A stretch of 64,000 nucleotides of DNA from Candidatus Gastranaerophilales bacterium. GTDB taxonomy: Bacteria > Cyanobacteriota > Vampirovibrionia > Gastranaerophilales > Gastranaerophilaceae. The stretch lies in contig CALVHA010000001.1 in NCBI GenBank assembly GCA_944327255.1, positions 62,001-126,000 of the forward strand, read 5' to 3'. Positions 52,201 through 59,670 of this stretch are shown here, piece by piece (position 1 is the first letter of the stretch; every line of letters starts with the position of its first letter). Under the pieces are notes generated by a model. The model saw only the letters and a program-made list of their open reading frames with translations. It ran no database searches and was not told the DNA's origin. Position numbers and translations under genes: made by a program.

Positions 52201-52422
52201 GTTAGCAACATCACCTTGCCCCAACTTGAAATCAACATAATCTCTAAAACCAAAATCTCCATTTGTTCTCGCAGGATCAATATTAAAAGAACCGCTTCCA
52301 CCATTTGTAATACCTGTGATAACAGACTCGGCGTATGCACCAGACATTATCGATTGCGGTGCAGCAAAAGATAGAGCTACAACCAATGCTGCCACATACT
52401 TTTTAGATAAATTTTTAGACAT
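49237..52422 (-). CDS. LktA-type filamentous adhesin with TPS domain, 1061 aa
   Basis: A signal peptide (cleavage after GAYA, about residue 31) is followed by a two-partner-secretion domain with FNGIEHFVNLVDNQININGI, FHNGEAIFVSPNGMVVGETG and VLNVGSLSVLTP. From about residue 230 to 850, imperfect units of roughly 65-70 residues recur, built on GNMNVNG-x-V ... GNI-x-LTNTGNG, as in right-handed beta-helix exoproteins of the leukotoxin LktA family. No cell-wall or autotransporter anchor is seen at the C-terminus, so it is probably released or tethered by a TpsB-type transporter. No tpsB gene lies in the window. Confidence 0.85.
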   Translation of the reverse strand: MSKNLSKKYVAALVVALSFAAPQSIMSGAYAESVITGITNGGSGSFNIDPARTNGDFGFRDYVDFKLGQGDVANLNFNGIEHFVNLVDNQININGIVNTVRGGAFHNGEAIFVSPNGMVVGETGVLNVGSLSVLTPTQQGMQLYKNGDATLEQLGYHGNADITINGRILSRGDVSMIAKGLTVGQNASILAGAGGTSNNTIVNSWTDASNLFQSLVNTGANTNSANMEFRTYRSGGHVDLKGNITNYGEGDVVIINRGTGGLVADGTIAAHGGDVYLTNGDANMTIGGVVSASNGALHITSGSQSDSMTIASNADLSAKDLVEIVHNGSANYGATTVDGNITSQGNVYITERTGNLNINGQISNQNGNIVISSNGEGASGLNIGADSVISSSNGSIRIANTGNGGLTLDGKIQNSGSTAITNRAGDFTVNGSVENTSGKINLTNTGNKLTLSASSSIVGGGDEVLIQNTGAGGFEANGSIKNTASTFLQNTNGAMNINGTVENSGDVLYIANTRNGSGLTIASGANISNDNSLQILNTGTGGMTIDGTVYNEHNGDRGTAITNRNGNMSVNGTITSKDGNINLTNVGNGLMTINDTASIGSGNGELTIQNTATNGLTLNGTVNNKGTAYIYNKQGDMHIGGTVVNSEGGLYITNAADSSTMYLDNGSTVKAAGIGSKLNILNKGAGGMNINGTITDTGKTLITNQNGNLNVNGIISNKSGQLNITNTGGGALNIAGGASVSNDTNRIYITNQGAGGMNVNGQVVGQGHILLTNRNGGMNVTSNVTSGKANVVLTNTGNEDMVVSGTVTGQKVTATSKGNDIVIGNADTDQVALNGTQKVAITVENGSLRNAGSESDLIKTSGDLYVNVTNGTIGEEVGGKDLTKSINVNVGRRIKAFTNKTDGSNNDYNINLASENADMNVDRIKADGTLRLDTNGSILNASTDLANYANVKGTTIQLFANGTIGTADNALHFRQTDSSKQSNVIAGGDVNLHHRGEALGEDVNFDIIGSETGNVTADLIKDGVINNIVSPGEVNVKSRRPNANLIINNQTDDTSLIKDYL

Positions 52423-52753
52423 ATTATATCCCTCACTATTTTTCGTATAATATTATTAACAAATATCAATAAAAAAAATTGCTAGTTTGTTAACAATTAT
52501 TAACACATGAGCTTAAAAACTATTTCGGCGTATATGTACTTTATACCCATAAATAATTACTTTTAAGCAATAATACCATTTTTTGTAATATATTTTAACA
52601 ATCCTCCTATAAAAACTAAGACACAGAGGATATAACGACATTAAATCATAAAAACTTCAATAAAAACATATAAATATAAAGTTATATTAAATTAGATTTA
52701 AAAAAGCAGTACAATAAAGTACTGCTTCTAAAAAGATTAAAACCATAAGAACT
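52423..52753. other. AT-rich intergenic region upstream of the adhesin
   Basis: These 331 bases contain the adhesin ribosome binding site (GTGAGGGATATAAT), the TATAAT-like element CGTATAATATT, repeats of TTATTAACA (52451-52505 region) and the exbD terminator at the other end. No open frame of interest is present. The TTATTAACA repeats also occur upstream of the gene at 47667. Confidence 0.5.
52704..52727 (-). terminator. Terminator of the tonB-exbB-exbD operon
   Basis: AAGCAGTAC and GTACTGCTT form a perfect 9-bp stem with a 6-base loop; on the minus strand the T run TTTTTT follows. It lies 27 bases after the second exbD stop and separates the operon from the adhesin gene. Confidence 0.88.
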
Positions 52754-53146
52754 TTACATTGATGTTACGGAAATACTTGTAATCCCGGAGTTTCTTGCAG
52801 AATCCATTAATTTAACTACCGCACCATGAGTTGCATCACCGTCAGTTTGAATTAACATACCATCAGGATAATTTTTTGCCTGAGTTTTTATAATAGACTC
52901 AAGCTCTGTTGCAAGAATTTCCTCTCCGTCAATATAGTATTTATTATCAGAGGTGACGCTCACTGTCATGATTTTAGACTCTTTATTATCCATTTGTTCC
53001 TGCGCAACGTTTTCCGGAACAGTTAAGTTCAGCCCCTGCTGGTCCAACAAAGGAGCAATAACCATCATAATAATCAACAGAACAAGAAAAATATCTGTTA
53101 AAGGCGTTATATTAATTTCATTAAAAGTTTTTCTTTCTCCAGGCAT
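52754..53146 (-). CDS. exbD: ExbD/TolR-family biopolymer transport protein (second copy)
   Basis: This 130-residue protein has a single N-terminal membrane helix preceded by the conserved EINITPLTDIFLVLLIIMMV, which contains the proton-conducting Asp, and a small periplasmic domain. It forms the ion-driven motor with ExbB. It lies three bases after another exbD gene whose membrane segment is nearly identical but whose periplasmic domain differs, so heteromeric ExbD pairs may form. Confidence 0.93.
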   Translation of the reverse strand: MPGERKTFNEINITPLTDIFLVLLIIMMVIAPLLDQQGLNLTVPENVAQEQMDNKESKIMTVSVTSDNKYYIDGEEILATELESIIKTQAKNYPDGMLIQTDGDATHGAVVKLMDSARNSGITSISVTSM

Positions 53147-53149
53147 AAA

Positions 53150-53608
53150 TTACGCTCCCTTTTTAGATTTTTCAGAATTATTCTGCAAATTTTTCTGTTC
53201 CTTTTTGCTTAAAGGTTCCCCTGCAACAATCAGCTTTTTAAATTCCGCATCCTGTGCAGCATCCATAACCCTTAAAATTTCAGAACTCTTAACAGATTCA
53301 TCTGCTTTAACAACAACCTCCGGTTTTTCCAAAGTTGGTTTCAAGACAAGCAATTCATCAACAAGAGTATCTGGATTAATTTCTTTTCCGTTAACATACA
53401 TCAACCCGCTTTTTGTAATCGAAATTGTTGCATTTTTTTGTTCAATAGCAATTCCGCTGTTAATTTCAGGAATTGAAATAGAATTATCCATTGACTGGAA
53501 TGTCGGCGCAATGACCATCATTATAATTAACAGAACCAGAAAGATATCCGTTAAAGGTGTTATGTTTATTTCGGTAAATAATTTACCGTTTTTAGAACTC
53601 ATAGCCAT
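53150..53608 (-). CDS. exbD: ExbD/TolR-family biopolymer transport protein (first copy)
   Basis: This 152-residue protein has the same EINITPLTDIFLVLLIIMMV membrane motif as its neighbour, a periplasmic domain with VVKADESVKSSEILRVMDAA, and a Lys-rich C-terminal tail (KKEQKNLQNNSEKSKKGA) absent from the second copy. It lies 15 bases after exbB. The start is the MAMSSKNGK ATG. Confidence 0.93.
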   Translation of the reverse strand: MAMSSKNGKLFTEINITPLTDIFLVLLIIMMVIAPTFQSMDNSISIPEINSGIAIEQKNATISITKSGLMYVNGKEINPDTLVDELLVLKPTLEKPEVVVKADESVKSSEILRVMDAAQDAEFKKLIVAGEPLSKKEQKNLQNNSEKSKKGA

Positions 53609-53623
53609 TTTTCAAAAATCCTT

Positions 53624-54268
53624 CTACACATTTGACGCTGTCGATTTTGCAGAAGCAGCTTCTTCCGAATCGACAAAACTCAGGAATAACAATTTGATTA
53701 ATTGGAAGTCATCTTCATAATGTTTAACAACTGATTGGAAAGAGTTGTAGAAGATAACGGCAACGATAGCAACAATCAAACCGAAAGCAGTAGCAATCAA
53801 GGCAGAACCAATACCCATTGCAACAGCTGCAGACTGATTACCTTGAACTGCCAAATCCTGGAAAGTATAAAGAATTCTTACAACAGTACCAAATAACCCC
53901 AGGAAAGGAGCGACACCACCTATTGTACCTAAAATAGTCAAATGCTTTTCCAATTTTCTTGTTGCAAGAGTTGCAGAAATATCGAAAGAACGTGAGAAAC
54001 CGTCTCTTTGATCTGAAAAAATTCTAACAGCTTCTTCAAGAACTTCTCCGATAACACCGCCACATTGAACCGCGATATTTTGTACACCTTGAAGATTATT
54101 AACCATTAATTCCTTTTGTACTCTTGGAATAAGTTTGTTAATATCACGTTTGTTTTTGTTATAAACAGAAATTCTCTGAATAACGACCTGTACAACCAGT
54201 AAAGCACAGACAAGAATCGGTAATAATACCGGCCAATCCATTTTAATTGAGTTCCATAAAAGTTCCAT
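53624..54268 (-). CDS. exbB: ExbB/TolQ/MotA-family proton channel protein
   Basis: This 214-residue inner-membrane protein has three membrane helices: LPILVCALLVVQVVIQRI near the N-terminus, LGTIGGVAPFLGLFGTVVRI (the family hallmark, about residues 111-130) and MGIGSALIATAFGLIVAIVA. It forms the proton channel that powers TonB or TolA. The gene order tonB-exbB-exbD-exbD on one transcript supports a dedicated energising complex. Confidence 0.95.
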   Translation of the reverse strand: MELLWNSIKMDWPVLLPILVCALLVVQVVIQRISVYNKNKRDINKLIPRVQKELMVNNLQGVQNIAVQCGGVIGEVLEEAVRIFSDQRDGFSRSFDISATLATRKLEKHLTILGTIGGVAPFLGLFGTVVRILYTFQDLAVQGNQSAAVAMGIGSALIATAFGLIVAIVAVIFYNSFQSVVKHYEDDFQLIKLLFLSFVDSEEAASAKSTASNV

Positions 54269-54312
54269 AGTGTTTAATCCTCTTTATTTAATTTATCTGA
54301 TACATTTTTTAA

Positions 54313-55506
54313 CTAGTAACCTGCTCCAAATACGTTATAATCAAACGTAAACTGAATATCAATACTTGCGCCTTTGTACTCTGCAGGTAACGGTTTAAAC
54401 GGAGCAGTAAGCTTAACCGCATCCAATGCAGCTTTATCCGCATTAGGCAACCCTGAAGATTTAAATACCGAGCAAGAAAGGAGTCTTCCGTCTTTAGCGA
54501 TCTTGAACATTAGAACGACACGCTTACTTTCATTCCCCTTAGGCGGATTCCAGTTCATTTTAATTCTACGCTGTAATTCTCTCATGTAAGGACCGAAATC
54601 CGGTTCACGAATTGCATCAATACCTGGTCTTCCATTAGGATTTCCTGGACCAGGATTTCCTGAACCGCCGGTACCACCGCTTCCATGCCCGAGTTTAGAT
54701 CCATTACCTGAACCTGCACTCTTACCTGTTGGAGCCAGAGCTGGAGCCGGAGCTAACTTACCTGTTCCTCCGGATGTACCTGAAGGAGCCCCCCCATTTA
54801 TTGCTTTGCCCGAACCACTAATAGGCCCTGTCGCATAAGAACCGCTTTTTGTTCCTCCAGAAGGAACAGGAACTTTAAACGCCGAAGACGGTTTTTGAAT
54901 TGTCTTAGGTGTCATTGGAGGTTTCAAAGATGGTCTTGCTGTCGGCGGATTAGGTTTTGCCGGCTGAGCCGCTTTTGGAGCAGGTGGCTGCTGTACAGGC
55001 TTCTGTACAGGTTTTTGAACCGGTTTAGTGATTTTATCAAACAAAGACTCTTGAGGTTTAGGTTTTGCAACAGGTTTAGCCTGACTTTTTTGAGGAGCAG
55101 GACTCGAAGCCTTTGGTTTAGAGGCAGAGGACGGCTCCGGAGAAGGCATTGAAACTTTTTGTTTCGGATCATGATGCCCCCCAGCTCGTGAATTAATATG
55201 AGCACGATAAGGAGTATTTTTATTAATCGGAGTTTCTTCTCTCTCAACCAATACAAACTCTATATCTTTTAATTTCGGATCCGGTCTTTTGGAAATAGGA
55301 ATAATTAAGCCGAAGTAAGTTAATAATAGTACTAAACCATATGTAACAAAAACAGTAAGAAGATGTATAAATACAGACAAAATAAATGCCTGACTCATCG
55401 AAATACTATCTCGATCTTCCCGAACTACCGCCGGCAGTGTAAAGCCTTTATTATCTTCTAGCTCTTGCTCTTCAATATTATCTATATATTTACCTAAGAT
55501 TGACAT
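54313..55506 (-). CDS. TonB-like energy transducer, 397 aa
   Basis: The order is a cytoplasmic N-terminus of about 35 residues, a membrane helix (AFILSVFIHLLTVFVTYGLV, about 39-58), a long Pro/Lys/Ala/Gly-rich spacer (about 90-290, with repeated PVQKPVQ and SGGTG-type strings) and a C-terminal TonB domain (RIKMNWNPPKGNESKRVVLM ... FKPLPAEYKG). It transmits the ExbBD motor force to the outer membrane. It could equally be TolA-like. The first gene of the four-gene operon. Confidence 0.88.
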   Translation of the reverse strand: MSILGKYIDNIEEQELEDNKGFTLPAVVREDRDSISMSQAFILSVFIHLLTVFVTYGLVLLLTYFGLIIPISKRPDPKLKDIEFVLVEREETPINKNTPYRAHINSRAGGHHDPKQKVSMPSPEPSSASKPKASSPAPQKSQAKPVAKPKPQESLFDKITKPVQKPVQKPVQQPPAPKAAQPAKPNPPTARPSLKPPMTPKTIQKPSSAFKVPVPSGGTKSGSYATGPISGSGKAINGGAPSGTSGGTGKLAPAPALAPTGKSAGSGNGSKLGHGSGGTGGSGNPGPGNPNGRPGIDAIREPDFGPYMRELQRRIKMNWNPPKGNESKRVVLMFKIAKDGRLLSCSVFKSSGLPNADKAALDAVKLTAPFKPLPAEYKGASIDIQFTFDYNVFGAGY

Positions 55507-55591
55507 TCCTTTTTCCTATCGACAAATTTCCCCTAATCAATTTTCATTATAATTCTATTCTAAAACAAAAATAAAATTATTGCCCTAATTA

Positions 55592-56335
55592 CTAATAATT
55601 AGAATTATAAATTGCCGGATTTACAGTAATCGGTTGGGTAAGAGTAATTTCTATTTGGGAATTTGCGGGGATTTCTACATCAGAACCTTTATCCCAAAGA
55701 GACTTAACAAGTCCACCGCCGGCACCTACTGCAGTGCCCAAAGCGGCTCCTCTTCCGATATCACCGCCTGCAAGTGCCCCGAAAACAACACCTGATACAG
55801 CTCCTGCGGCAGAACCAACTGCCAAATCTTTTGTATATTCTTTAGTTACATCTAATTTTGTGCCTCCGACAAGCACACCCGTATTATCAGTAGTTTTAAT
55901 AACGGCAGAAATAGGGATTTGAATTCCATAAGGTGTTACTATTTGCGTAAATCTTATAAGTAGTTTCCCGTTCATACTACCGCGTTTTGCTTTAGAAACT
56001 TCAACAACACTACCCGTAACAGAACTACCAGCAGGCGCAATAAGATTATTATTATAATAAAAATCAGAACCGAGCGCTAGAGTCACATTTTGCCCCAGCG
56101 TCAAGTTTGCAGAACTAAGAGGCGTTGTAACAACAGCCTGCATTGAATTACCAGCAGGAACTGTAACGACACGACCTTTAAGAGTTCCGTTAACAGGAGT
56201 CTGCTGAGTGTTATAATAAGCAGGCTGATATAAAGGTGCTGCCGTATTCTGCGTATAATTATAATTTTCCGCCGAATATCCCACTCCGGCAGCGCAAATA
56301 ACAGCTATAAATGTTATAATTGCTTTTTTTCCCAT
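55592..56335 (-). CDS. Exported VirB10/TrbI-like protein with glycine zipper, 247 aa
   Basis: The ATG at 56335, after AAAGGGTAGGTTT, begins a signal peptide (MGKKAIITFIAVICAAGVGY). The mature protein has a Tyr/Gln-rich stretch, then APAGSSVTGSVVEVSKAKRG ... QIVTPYGIQIPISAVI, matching the pattern in the proteins at 28339 and 56415, and a glycine-zipper hydrophobic region (GAAGAVSGVVFGALAGGDIG). The end (IPANSQIEITLTQPITV) is beta-rich. It lies upstream of tonB and is likely an envelope protein. Confidence 0.7.
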   Translation of the reverse strand: MGKKAIITFIAVICAAGVGYSAENYNYTQNTAAPLYQPAYYNTQQTPVNGTLKGRVVTVPAGNSMQAVVTTPLSSANLTLGQNVTLALGSDFYYNNNLIAPAGSSVTGSVVEVSKAKRGSMNGKLLIRFTQIVTPYGIQIPISAVIKTTDNTGVLVGGTKLDVTKEYTKDLAVGSAAGAVSGVVFGALAGGDIGRGAALGTAVGAGGGLVKSLWDKGSDVEIPANSQIEITLTQPITVNPAIYNSNY

Positions 56336-56414
56336 AAACCTACCCTTTCTGAATAAACTACATATCCTTGTTATAATCATTAATACTAATATTGTATTAG
56401 ATATTTTTGATTTG

Positions 56415-57026
56415 TCAATTCGTTAAGGTGTGCGTAATAACAACAGGATCTGTAAGGATAATTAAACGATTTTCGCCTGATGTAACTATAGCGTGACTAC
56501 CCATTTGTCTTGTTCTTCCCGGACGAATCTGAAGAGTTGTATTTATACCTATATTCCCCTGATAATGAGGCATCTTAACCCATTCTGCAGGAGAAGTTAA
56601 CTCTCCACCTATCAAATTGTTGTTAGAAGTATAGAGATAAGCTTTAACAGGCATTTCAAATCCATCAGGCAACACCATTTTGGTAATTCGAACTTTCATA
56701 GAAGCATTTGTGCCGATAACAGGATCATGTACATCCTCAACATACCCGAAAAATGTTGTATTTATAGGAATAATATTGGTATCATGCATATAAAGATCAT
56801 TAGTAGAGGTAAACTGTACTTTATAGCCATCCTGACAATATTGTGTAGAGATTTCCTGTGCACTTGCAACCGGAATAAATGTACCGGCAGGGACTTCTAT
56901 ACCGTCATATGTCCTGATATCAATCTGAACAGGAATAACTTCTTCCGCTTGTGAATCTGCTTCCGCTGAAAAAGTGCCAGTACCAATAACCATTAAAGAT
57001 AAAGCTAATAATAAAAACCTTTTCAT
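56415..57026 (-). CDS. Exported VirB10/TrbI-like protein without zipper, 203 aa
   Basis: The signal peptide MKRFLLLALSLMVIGTGTFS is followed by a beta-rich domain with IPINTTFFGYVEDVHDPVIG and KMVLPDGFEMPVKAYLY, the same pattern as the two other VirB10/TrbI-like proteins here, and ends RLIILTDPVVITHTLTN. It lacks the glycine-zipper insert. It lies 79 bases upstream of its paralogue and is probably co-expressed. The role is unknown. Confidence 0.7.
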   Translation of the reverse strand: MKRFLLLALSLMVIGTGTFSAEADSQAEEVIPVQIDIRTYDGIEVPAGTFIPVASAQEISTQYCQDGYKVQFTSTNDLYMHDTNIIPINTTFFGYVEDVHDPVIGTNASMKVRITKMVLPDGFEMPVKAYLYTSNNNLIGGELTSPAEWVKMPHYQGNIGINTTLQIRPGRTRQMGSHAIVTSGENRLIILTDPVVITHTLTN

Positions 57027-57068
57027 AGATTTTATTATAACATTTTTTTTTGATTAATCAACACATTT

Positions 57069-57689
57069 TTACTTAAAACTAAATGGTAAAACTCTTAATC
57101 TGCTTTTCATTTTATCATGTTGAGCATCAGGAAGTTCATAGCATTTCACACAACGTGCTTCATAAGTCTCATCTCCTCCAATCATAATTAAAGGAGAGTT
57201 TTTATCTGCTGGTTTCCCATCAATTAATCTTTGGGTTCTTGTAGCGTGCTCACAACCACATTTCATACATACTGCCTGTAACTTATCAACTCTTGTTGCA
57301 ATACACATCAATTCAGGCATACTACCGAAAGGCTCCGCTTTAAAATCAAGTTCCAGCCCCGTCCCGATAATTTTTTTCCCTTCATTCATAAGTTTAGTAA
57401 TAACTTTTACAATATTCGCATCAAAAAACTGAAGTTCATCAATTGCAATAACTTCGTCGTCCGGCTTAACCACATTCAAAATATTCATTGAATGTTTAAC
57501 CTTAATCGCATCAAGCCACAAACCACTTCTTGATTCAATGTAATCTCCCTTAGTTCTTGTATCTACATCAGGGGAAATAACTTTAACTTTTTTCTTAGCA
57601 ATAATGCAACGTCTTATTCTTCTCAATAATTCTTCCGTCTTACCGCAGCTCATAGGACCGGTAATTAATTCGAAACTATACCCTTCCAT
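57069..57689 (-). CDS. tdk: Thymidine kinase
   Basis: The ATG at 57689 gives 206 residues, the normal length; the longer frame to 57821 overlaps the TrmB gene. The Walker A is GPMSCGKTEELL (about residue 11), Walker B and the catalytic Glu are in VIAIDELQFF, and the zinc sites are CMKCGCEH and ARCVKCYE. It phosphorylates thymidine in salvage. The gene lies about 100 bases after the TrmB-type regulator on the same strand. Confidence 0.97.
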   Translation of the reverse strand: MEGYSFELITGPMSCGKTEELLRRIRRCIIAKKKVKVISPDVDTRTKGDYIESRSGLWLDAIKVKHSMNILNVVKPDDEVIAIDELQFFDANIVKVITKLMNEGKKIIGTGLELDFKAEPFGSMPELMCIATRVDKLQAVCMKCGCEHATRTQRLIDGKPADKNSPLIMIGGDETYEARCVKCYELPDAQHDKMKSRLRVLPFSFK

Positions 57690-57789
57690 TATATTTATAT
57701 ATCTCCCGTTTCCCAATATATTGAACAAGTCAATTATAAATCTTAAATATATGTCATGGCATACATGTATCAAAAACTTTACAGAATAA

Positions 57790-58608
57790 CTAATAAGTTT
57801 TATAAAACTCACATCCCGCAAGGATCTTGTCCTTAAGTCGCTTTAAACCGTTTCCATAGAAATATTTAAGCTGTTCAGGGAATTTTTCGGAAATATCCAC
57901 AAGATACATATCATGAACAATAAATTCCTTTATTAAGAAAACAACATCAACATTTTGTGTCCATATAATATTCGGCTCGCCATGCTTAAAAGGTTCTATT
58001 TTTCCAAAAACTCCTTCACTATTATCAACAGCAATAAAAATCATCTTTCCGCCTATAGAATGCTCAATTTCTCTCCCATTTTCATGACGAAACACTGTAC
58101 CGAAATTACAGACAAAATTATCATACCCCACAATTTTAACCTCCAGCCCTCGATTATATGCGTCGAGTAGATCCTCTTCAAAATATTTAAAATCCTGAGA
58201 CCATATTTCGATAAAAATTTCATGTCTTGCATTCTTTATTATTTCTGAGATTTTGGAACGAATAGCATTTACCCCCGTAACATTTAAAACAGGCTCCGTA
58301 TAATTATCTTGAACATTAGGCAGTTTTTTTTCAAGATAATCTAGAGTAGAAGAAATTTTTCTTTTATAACGTTTTGTAAGCTCTTTCGGTTTAATAGGAG
58401 TATAAGAAACAGGTTTTGTGTTAGAAGCCATGACAATATGGGCAATTTCCAGAGATTTCAAAGTATCATAAGCCCTTGACTGTGGAATATCCGCAAGTTT
58501 TGCAACTTCATATCCTGTAGCAGGATATTTTTTTAATAAAGCAAGATAAACCTTAGCCTCATAACCATTTAGGCCTATAGCCTTTAAATTTTCAATAATT
58601 TCTTCCAT
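57790..58608 (-). CDS. TrmB-family transcriptional regulator
   Basis: This 272-residue protein has an N-terminal winged helix (LKAIGLNGYEAKVYLALLKK, then YEVAKLADIPQSRAYDTLKS, residues 8-51), a coiled linker, and a C-terminal TrmB effector domain with HEIFIEIWSQDFKYFEEDLL, similar to sugar-binding regulators of archaea and some bacteria. It is divergent from tpiA across about 100 bases, so control of tpiA or tdk is conceivable. The ligand is unknown. Confidence 0.9.
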   Translation of the reverse strand: MEEIIENLKAIGLNGYEAKVYLALLKKYPATGYEVAKLADIPQSRAYDTLKSLEIAHIVMASNTKPVSYTPIKPKELTKRYKRKISSTLDYLEKKLPNVQDNYTEPVLNVTGVNAIRSKISEIIKNARHEIFIEIWSQDFKYFEEDLLDAYNRGLEVKIVGYDNFVCNFGTVFRHENGREIEHSIGGKMIFIAVDNSEGVFGKIEPFKHGEPNIIWTQNVDVVFLIKEFIVHDMYLVDISEKFPEQLKYFYGNGLKRLKDKILAGCEFYKTY

Positions 58609-58711
58609 ACACAGAGTTTAGCAGATTTTCATATACAATACAACCATTGCATAAGAATATTTTTCCTTATATAATACTAGTGTCTTTATGACTAAGAAAA
58701 GGAGAAAAATT

Positions 58712-59512
58712 ATGTCAAGAAAACCAATTATTGCAGGAAACTGGAAAATGAATCTTCTAAGAAGTCAGGCTAAAGATTTATTTGAAGGAATTAAAGGATT
58801 TGTAAAAGATTACAGCGCAAAAGAATTGCCTACAGTTGTTATCGCTCCTGTGTTCACTTCATTAAGTGCGGTAGAAGCTGTAAGATGTGACTGTGGTTGC
58901 GGCGGGAATAAAATATCTATAGCCGGACAAAACTGCCACTGGGAAAATTCAGGAGCATATACAGGAGAAGTTTCTGTAGAAATGCTCAAAGATGCAGGTT
59001 GTGATTATGTTATAATCGGTCACTCAGAAAGAAGACAATATTTCTCTGAAACAGACGAAATGATTAACAAAAAAGCAAAAGCAATTTTAGCAGGCGGTTT
59101 AATCCCTATTATCTGTTGTGGCGAAACTTTAGAACAAAGAGAAGCCGGTGTAACTGATGAACATATTGCCTCTCAAATTAGAGCAGCATTAGCAGGGATT
59201 TCAAATGAAGACGTTGCAAAATCTGTTATTGCTTACGAACCAATCTGGGCAATCGGAACAGGTAAAACTTGCGATTCAGATGAAGCAAACAGAGTTATCG
59301 CAATGATAAGAAACGTTGTAAAAGACATTGCAGGAGCTGATGCTGCAGATTCTATCAGAATACTTTACGGCGGATCTGTAAAGCCTTCTACTATTGAAGA
59401 ACAAATGTCAAAATCAGACATCGATGGTGCATTAATCGGTGGTGCTTCGTTAAAAGCAGATAGCTTTAATGAAATTATTGAAAAAACAATGAAATTAGCT
59501 ATTACAAAATAA
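58712..59512 (+). CDS. tpiA: Triosephosphate isomerase
   Basis: This 266-residue glycolytic enzyme interconverts DHAP and GAP. The ATG at 58712 has AAAAGGAGAAAAATT upstream. Active-site residues are Lys in AGNWKMN (about residue 13), His in IIGHSERRQYF (about residue 103) and Glu in AYEPIWAIGTG (about residue 177), with LYGGSVKPSTIEEQ for phosphate binding. It is about ten residues longer than usual because of a Cys/Gly-rich insert (RCDCGCGGNKISI) after strand 2. It ends in a terminator. Confidence 0.98.
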   Translation: MSRKPIIAGNWKMNLLRSQAKDLFEGIKGFVKDYSAKELPTVVIAPVFTSLSAVEAVRCDCGCGGNKISIAGQNCHWENSGAYTGEVSVEMLKDAGCDYVIIGHSERRQYFSETDEMINKKAKAILAGGLIPIICCGETLEQREAGVTDEHIASQIRAALAGISNEDVAKSVIAYEPIWAIGTGKTCDSDEANRVIAMIRNVVKDIAGADAADSIRILYGGSVKPSTIEEQMSKSDIDGALIGGASLKADSFNEIIEKTMKLAITK

Positions 59513-59542
59513 ACAAATAAAATAAATATTAAATAAGAATAT

Positions 59543-59578
59543 AGCACTTCCTATAACATTATAGGAAGTGCTTATTTT
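59543..59578 (+). terminator. Terminator of tpiA
   Basis: AGCACTTCCTATA and TATAGGAAGTGCT form a perfect 13-bp stem with an ACAT loop, followed by TATTTTTA. Confidence 0.93.
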
Positions 59579-59670
59579 TATTAATTTATGTAAATTTTTT
59601 TAACATACCTGAAATAAAGCATTCTATATATTTTTTATATATTTAAGAGATAAAAAATGAGAGCTTTATC

